A stretch of 8,342 bases of DNA from Bacteroidota bacterium. GTDB lineage: Bacteria; Bacteroidota; Bacteroidia; Bacteroidales; VadinHA17. Within the stretch, counting starts at the first letter, position 1, and every line of letters begins with the position of its first letter. Shown one piece after another: positions 5,918 through 8,342 of the stretch. The notes below the pieces were generated by a model that worked only from the letters and a program-made list of their open reading frames with translations, had not been told where the DNA came from and made no database searches. A program made the position numbers and the translations under genes. Where the stretch lies: contig DAOVQI010000128.1 in NCBI GenBank assembly GCA_030628785.1, forward strand, positions 1 through 8,342, in the 5' to 3' direction.

Positions 5918-6376
5918 ATGTCAACTTTGTATTCGAAAATTATCTCAATAGTTCTTTGGGTCCTGATGGGAATATCTATCATTCTGCTTGTATTGTTTTA
6001 TTTTGGAAAGGTAGTCCCGGGAACCGAAGATACTAATTTGTATGAACCGGTTATAACACAAACCTTCCTTGTATGGGCTTACATATTGGGTGGTTTAACA
6101 GCAGGATTAGCACTTATTTTCCCCATTATTAATGTAATACAAAACCCAAAATCTGCCAAAAAAGGATTATTTGTTATTTTGGGAATTGCTGTATTGATAT
6201 TTATTGCATATAGTCTTGCTTCCGACCATGTTTTAAATATACCAGGATATGACGGAAAAGATAATGTTGCCAAAACATTAAGATTTACCGGTACAGGATT
6301 AATAACAATGTATATCCTTGCCGGTTTGGCCGTGCTTTCAATTATTTATTCTGAAATTGCGAAATATTTTAAATAA
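5918..6376 (+). CDS. Hypothetical four-helix membrane protein in exb operon
   Basis: I cannot assign a named family to this 152-residue protein. It has four clear hydrophobic segments, at about residues 7-30, 49-74, 82-101 and 125-149. A short polar loop (31-48, VPGTEDTNLYEP) follows the first, a basic turn QNPKSAKKG (75-83) the second, and a polar loop SDHVLNIPGYDGKDNVAKT (102-120) the third. By the positive-inside rule the basic turn is cytoplasmic, which places the two longer polar loops and both termini as follows: loops periplasmic, termini cytoplasmic. It starts 13 nt after exbB and lies before two exbD genes, so it is almost certainly made with the motor. A protein of this type between ExbB and ExbD is, as I recall, common in Bacteroidota operons. 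A role as accessory or stabilising subunit of the motor is inference from position only. Confidence 0.88.
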   Translation: MSTLYSKIISIVLWVLMGISIILLVLFYFGKVVPGTEDTNLYEPVITQTFLVWAYILGGLTAGLALIFPIINVIQNPKSAKKGLFVILGIAVLIFIAYSLASDHVLNIPGYDGKDNVAKTLRFTGTGLITMYILAGLAVLSIIYSEIAKYFK

Positions 6377-6382
6377 TATTCA

Positions 6383-6405
6383 GGGAAACCTCTATTGAGG
6401 CTCCC
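6383..6405 (+). other. Intercistronic hairpin before first exbD
   Basis: GGGA (6383-6386) pairs with TCCC (6402-6405), and CCTC (6389-6392) with GAGG (6397-6400), with a small internal loop and a TATT apex. It lies in the 47-nt gap between the membrane-protein gene and exbD, the largest gap in this operon. There is no T-run, so it is not a standard terminator. It could be an mRNA stability or processing element that sets subunit ratios; that role is inference. Confidence 0.4.
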
Positions 6406-6423
6406 CCATAAAAAGATAAAACC

Positions 6424-7005
6424 ATGTCAAGAAGGGAATTAACACCAATCAATGCAGGATCAATGGCCGATATAGCCTTTCTCCTGCTCATTTTCTTCCT
6501 GGTTACAACGACTATGGATGTAGATACAGGTCTGATGAGGCAATTACCACAAATACAGGATGAAGAAGAACCGGATAAAGATGAAAAGATTAAGGAACGT
6601 AATGTTTTCGTTGTGCTTGTTAACCAATATGACGACCTTCTGGTTGAGGGTAAACCAATGAACATACACGATCTTAGGGATGCAGCCAAAGAATTTATTG
6701 CCAACCCAAACAACGAGCCTGGTCTGCCTGTAAAAGTTGAAAAGGAATTACCATACTTTGGCAAGGTGTTTATAACAAAAGGACCTGTAATCTCTTTGCA
6801 AAACGACCGGGGAACTACCTATGGTATGTATATTAGGGTCCAGAATGAACTGATGGCTGCAAAGGATGAATTGAGGGACGAACTTTCAACACAATATTTC
6901 GGCATGAAATATGATGACCTCGATGAGACCCGGCAAGATGCTGTAAAGAAATATTATTCATCTGCTCTTTCCGAAGCTGAACCTAAAGCACTTGGAGGAA
7001 AATAA
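6424..7005 (+). CDS. exbD: ExbD/TolR family protein, first copy
   Basis: The 193-residue product is an ExbD/TolR-type subunit: a short cytoplasmic N-terminus, one transmembrane helix and a periplasmic domain. SMADIAFLLLIFFLVTTT (13-30) is the family signature, and D16 corresponds to the protonatable aspartate (D25 in E. coli ExbD) essential for proton use. After the helix comes an acidic charged segment (DEEEPDKDEKIKE, 46-58), then the periplasmic domain. The protein is about 50 residues longer than E. coli ExbD; the extra length is mainly a charged C-terminal half (about 145-193) rich in Asp, Glu and Lys. It is followed after 2 nt by a second, divergent exbD, so the motor may contain an ExbD heterodimer. 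The start at 6424 is fixed by the usual short basic N-terminus MSRRE. Confidence 0.92.
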   Translation: MSRRELTPINAGSMADIAFLLLIFFLVTTTMDVDTGLMRQLPQIQDEEEPDKDEKIKERNVFVVLVNQYDDLLVEGKPMNIHDLRDAAKEFIANPNNEPGLPVKVEKELPYFGKVFITKGPVISLQNDRGTTYGMYIRVQNELMAAKDELRDELSTQYFGMKYDDLDETRQDAVKKYYSSALSEAEPKALGGK

Positions 7006-7007
7006 AT

Positions 7008-7481
7008 ATGTCCAGATTTAAACAAAAAGGGAAAAAGGGAGTTACCGCAATCAACACGGCGTCACTCCCGGATATCGTATTCATGCTGTTATTCTTTTTT
7101 ATGACCACAACCGTCATGCGTGAAGTCGATCTTCTGATACAGGTAAAAGTGCCTGAAGCAACCCAGGCTAAAAAACTCGAGAAAAAATCCCTTGTAAGTT
7201 TCATTTATGTTGGGAAACCTTTACCGGCATATCAAGGATTTTTTGGTACAGAACCCCGATTACAATTAAACGATCAATTTAAAGAAGTGCCTGATATTCA
7301 GGACTTTATTGCACAGGAAAGAGACGCTATGGATGAAAATGACAGGAATAAAATGATGGTTTCCCTGAAAGTTGATGAGAGTACAAAAATGGGGGTTATT
7401 GTTGATACCAAACTTGCGCTAAGGAGGGCGCAAGCCTATAAAATAAGCTATTCATCCCTGAAGGTCGAGAAATTAAGATAA
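7008..7481 (+). CDS. exbD: ExbD/TolR family protein, second copy
   Basis: The 157-residue product is a second ExbD-type subunit, distinct from the one just upstream. A basic N-terminus (MSRFKQKGKKG) leads into SLPDIVFMLLFFFMTTTV (19-36), where D22 is the essential aspartate. The periplasmic part ends with KMGVIVDTKLALRRAQAYKISYSS (about 127-150), which resembles the C-terminal ExbD fold in which a helix carrying a conserved arginine/alanine pattern packs against the last strand. Only 2 nt separate it from the previous stop, indicating tight translational coupling. It is the last gene of the operon: a strong terminator begins 5 nt after its stop. No tonB gene follows, so the TonB partner must be encoded elsewhere if this motor serves TonB. 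Confidence 0.92.
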   Translation: MSRFKQKGKKGVTAINTASLPDIVFMLLFFFMTTTVMREVDLLIQVKVPEATQAKKLEKKSLVSFIYVGKPLPAYQGFFGTEPRLQLNDQFKEVPDIQDFIAQERDAMDENDRNKMMVSLKVDESTKMGVIVDTKLALRRAQAYKISYSSLKVEKLR

Positions 7482-7485
7482 ACGG

Positions 7486-7536
7486 ATAGCTAAAAAAAAA
7501 GAGCATTTATATCAAATGCTCTTTTTTTTTAGCTAT
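7486..7536. terminator. Strong bidirectional intrinsic terminator
   Basis: A perfect 23-bp stem pairs 7486-7508 with 7514-7536 around the loop ATATC. The core is GAGCATTT/AAATGCTC, extended by an A9 arm on the left and a T9 arm on the right, so each strand presents a U-tract. It sits between two convergent genes and should end the exb operon on one strand and the gene at 7589-8191 on the other. Confidence 0.92.
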
Positions 7537-7588
7537 TATGATCAATTACATTGAATCGTAATATTTTATAAATTTTATCAGATCTTGT

Positions 7589-8191
7589 TCATTGTCTGAA
7601 AAAAGCATCCATTTCTTCATTCGAATTAAATTGCTGGGTTAATTTTCGCTTGTTCTTTTCTAATTCAATTAATTGCCTGTTTATAAAGGCATAATATGTT
7701 TTTACAATGATAATCTTATCATCTCTGTCTCCCACATCAAAGGCAGGAATATAATTTGCCTTTTTAATCCCGGTTGAATAATGACAAAATAAAGAGGATT
7801 TTTCGTTATATAATACCTTTAAAAAACCTGATGGGTCATTTATGCCTAATGTATTTTTTGTTATGAAAGTATCGTGATTATCTTTCAAAATGAAACTGTA
7901 GGTATCATCGGCATATAATAGATAAATTTGCCCCTCAAACTTAACCTCAAGCCAATTATTCATAACATCTATTTTAACCGGAATATCTTTAACAAGCAAA
8001 GTATCTTGCGAAAATATTATATCGGCATTCTTCCATTCCTCATTTAGATAGGGAGTACCATTTAAAATAGAAGAATAAGGTACTTCATAGACTTTTGTAA
8101 AAGATCCAACCATGGCGGTTCCAAATGGATTATATGTAGATCCTGTACCAGTATATAATTGTACCTGACTTAAAACTACTCCAGGATTCAA
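7589..8191 (-). CDS. Hypothetical, probably exported protein; 5' end uncertain
   Basis: I do not recognise this protein. From the TTG at 8191 it is 200 residues, with MNPGVVLSQVQLYTGTGS at the start, an aromatic beta-rich middle (WLEVKFEGQIYLLYADDTYSFI, about 80-101), two cysteine-poor loops and a charged final helix (about 173-200) rich in Lys, Glu and Gln. Reading upstream in the same frame gives N-I-A-I-I-I-C before a TAG at 8213-8215, so the hydrophobic core of what looks like a signal peptide (IAIIIC...VVLSQ) extends beyond the TTG start. No ATG or GTG lies in this open stretch. Either a rare ATT/ATA start is used, or the original start was lost by mutation or a base error. The rest of the frame is clean, which argues for a recent change or a still active gene. 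It converges on the exb operon across the shared terminator. Confidence 0.68.
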   Translation of the reverse strand: MNPGVVLSQVQLYTGTGSTYNPFGTAMVGSFTKVYEVPYSSILNGTPYLNEEWKNADIIFSQDTLLVKDIPVKIDVMNNWLEVKFEGQIYLLYADDTYSFILKDNHDTFITKNTLGINDPSGFLKVLYNEKSSLFCHYSTGIKKANYIPAFDVGDRDDKIIIVKTYYAFINRQLIELEKNKRKLTQQFNSNEEMDAFFRQ

Positions 8192-8234
8192 ACAAATAAT
8201 TATGGCTATGTTCTAAATATTAACTGAATTATAT

Positions 8235-8242
8235 TATCTTTA
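8235..8242 (+). promoter_or_regulatory. Candidate -7 element for the 8264 gene
   Basis: TATCTTTA matches seven of eight positions of TAnnTTTG and lies 21 nt before the ATG at 8264. No convincing TTTG box is found at the expected distance upstream, so the call rests on one element. The gap 8192-8263 otherwise holds only AT-rich sequence between the two divergent genes. Confidence 0.35.
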
Positions 8243-8263
8243 TGGTAATAAAAATAAAGAATT

Positions 8264-8342
8264 ATGATCGAACTACAAGCATTTACCACGTATTTTAAGA
8301 GATGTACCAAAGACGAACAGGCTACTATAGTTAATGGCTTGA
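8264..8342 (+). CDS. Start of an unidentified gene, cut by window end
   Basis: An ATG at 8264 opens 26 codons without a stop before the window ends. The peptide begins MIELQAFTTYFKRCTKDEQA and has the character of an N-terminal amphipathic helix. An A-rich leader (AAAATAAAGAATT) precedes the start, as at other genes here, and a candidate -7 element lies upstream. The fragment is too short to assign. A cyclic-nucleotide-binding (Crp/Fnr-like) regulator is one loose possibility from the helical N-terminus, but this is a guess. Confidence 0.5.
   Translation, partial: MIELQAFTTYFKRCTKDEQATIVNGL

Noticed and set aside
6369..6764. Minus-strand open frame of 131 codons opposite the first exbD
   Set aside because: The plus-strand frame carries the clear ExbD signature, and the antisense product is serine-rich without recognisable features.

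Overview
The window looks like chromosomal core DNA of a Bacteroidota bacterium, probably Bacteroidales or Marinilabiliales-like. The evidence is AT-rich sequence, start codons preceded by A-rich leaders without Shine-Dalgarno motifs, candidate promoters of the Bacteroidota type (TTTG / ~20 nt / TAnnTTTG), and an ExbB-membrane protein-ExbD-ExbD operon typical of the phylum. The organism call is inference from these traits, since no rRNA or other marker gene is present.

Layout. Positions 174-4550 hold five same-strand genes: tadA (tRNA adenosine deaminase), a small two-helix membrane protein, gdhA (NADP-type glutamate dehydrogenase), dprA (DNA-uptake/recombination mediator) and tatD (metal-dependent DNase). 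gdhA and dprA are 14 nt apart and probably share a transcript. Next comes tRNA-Ser(GGA) at 4726-4815. The last 16 nt of this tRNA plus 5 nt of flank recur perfectly 189 bp downstream. The DNA between the two copies has no credible gene. It is built of GAGCGA-rich repeats: two 40-bp near-identical copies (36/40) and a short palindrome. This is the least explained part of the window.

Positions 5089-7481 form a compact operon for an energy-transducing inner-membrane motor: an ExbB/TolQ/MotA-family channel with a cleavable signal peptide and an acidic N-terminal extension, a four-helix membrane protein of unknown function, and two different ExbD-family proteins. These would use the proton gradient to power TonB-dependent outer-membrane transport or a related process, but no TonB gene follows. 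The operon ends at a very strong symmetrical hairpin (7486-7536) that can terminate transcription from both sides. Beyond it, on the opposite strand, is an unrecognised and probably exported protein whose 5' end looks damaged or misread: a signal-peptide-like stretch continues upstream of the only usable start, up to a stop codon. A divergent gene begins at 8264 and runs off the window.

Most of the window is ordinary housekeeping sequence. The items worth a second look are the tRNA-tail duplication with its repeats, the unknown membrane protein inside the exb operon, and the odd 5' end of the minus-strand gene.
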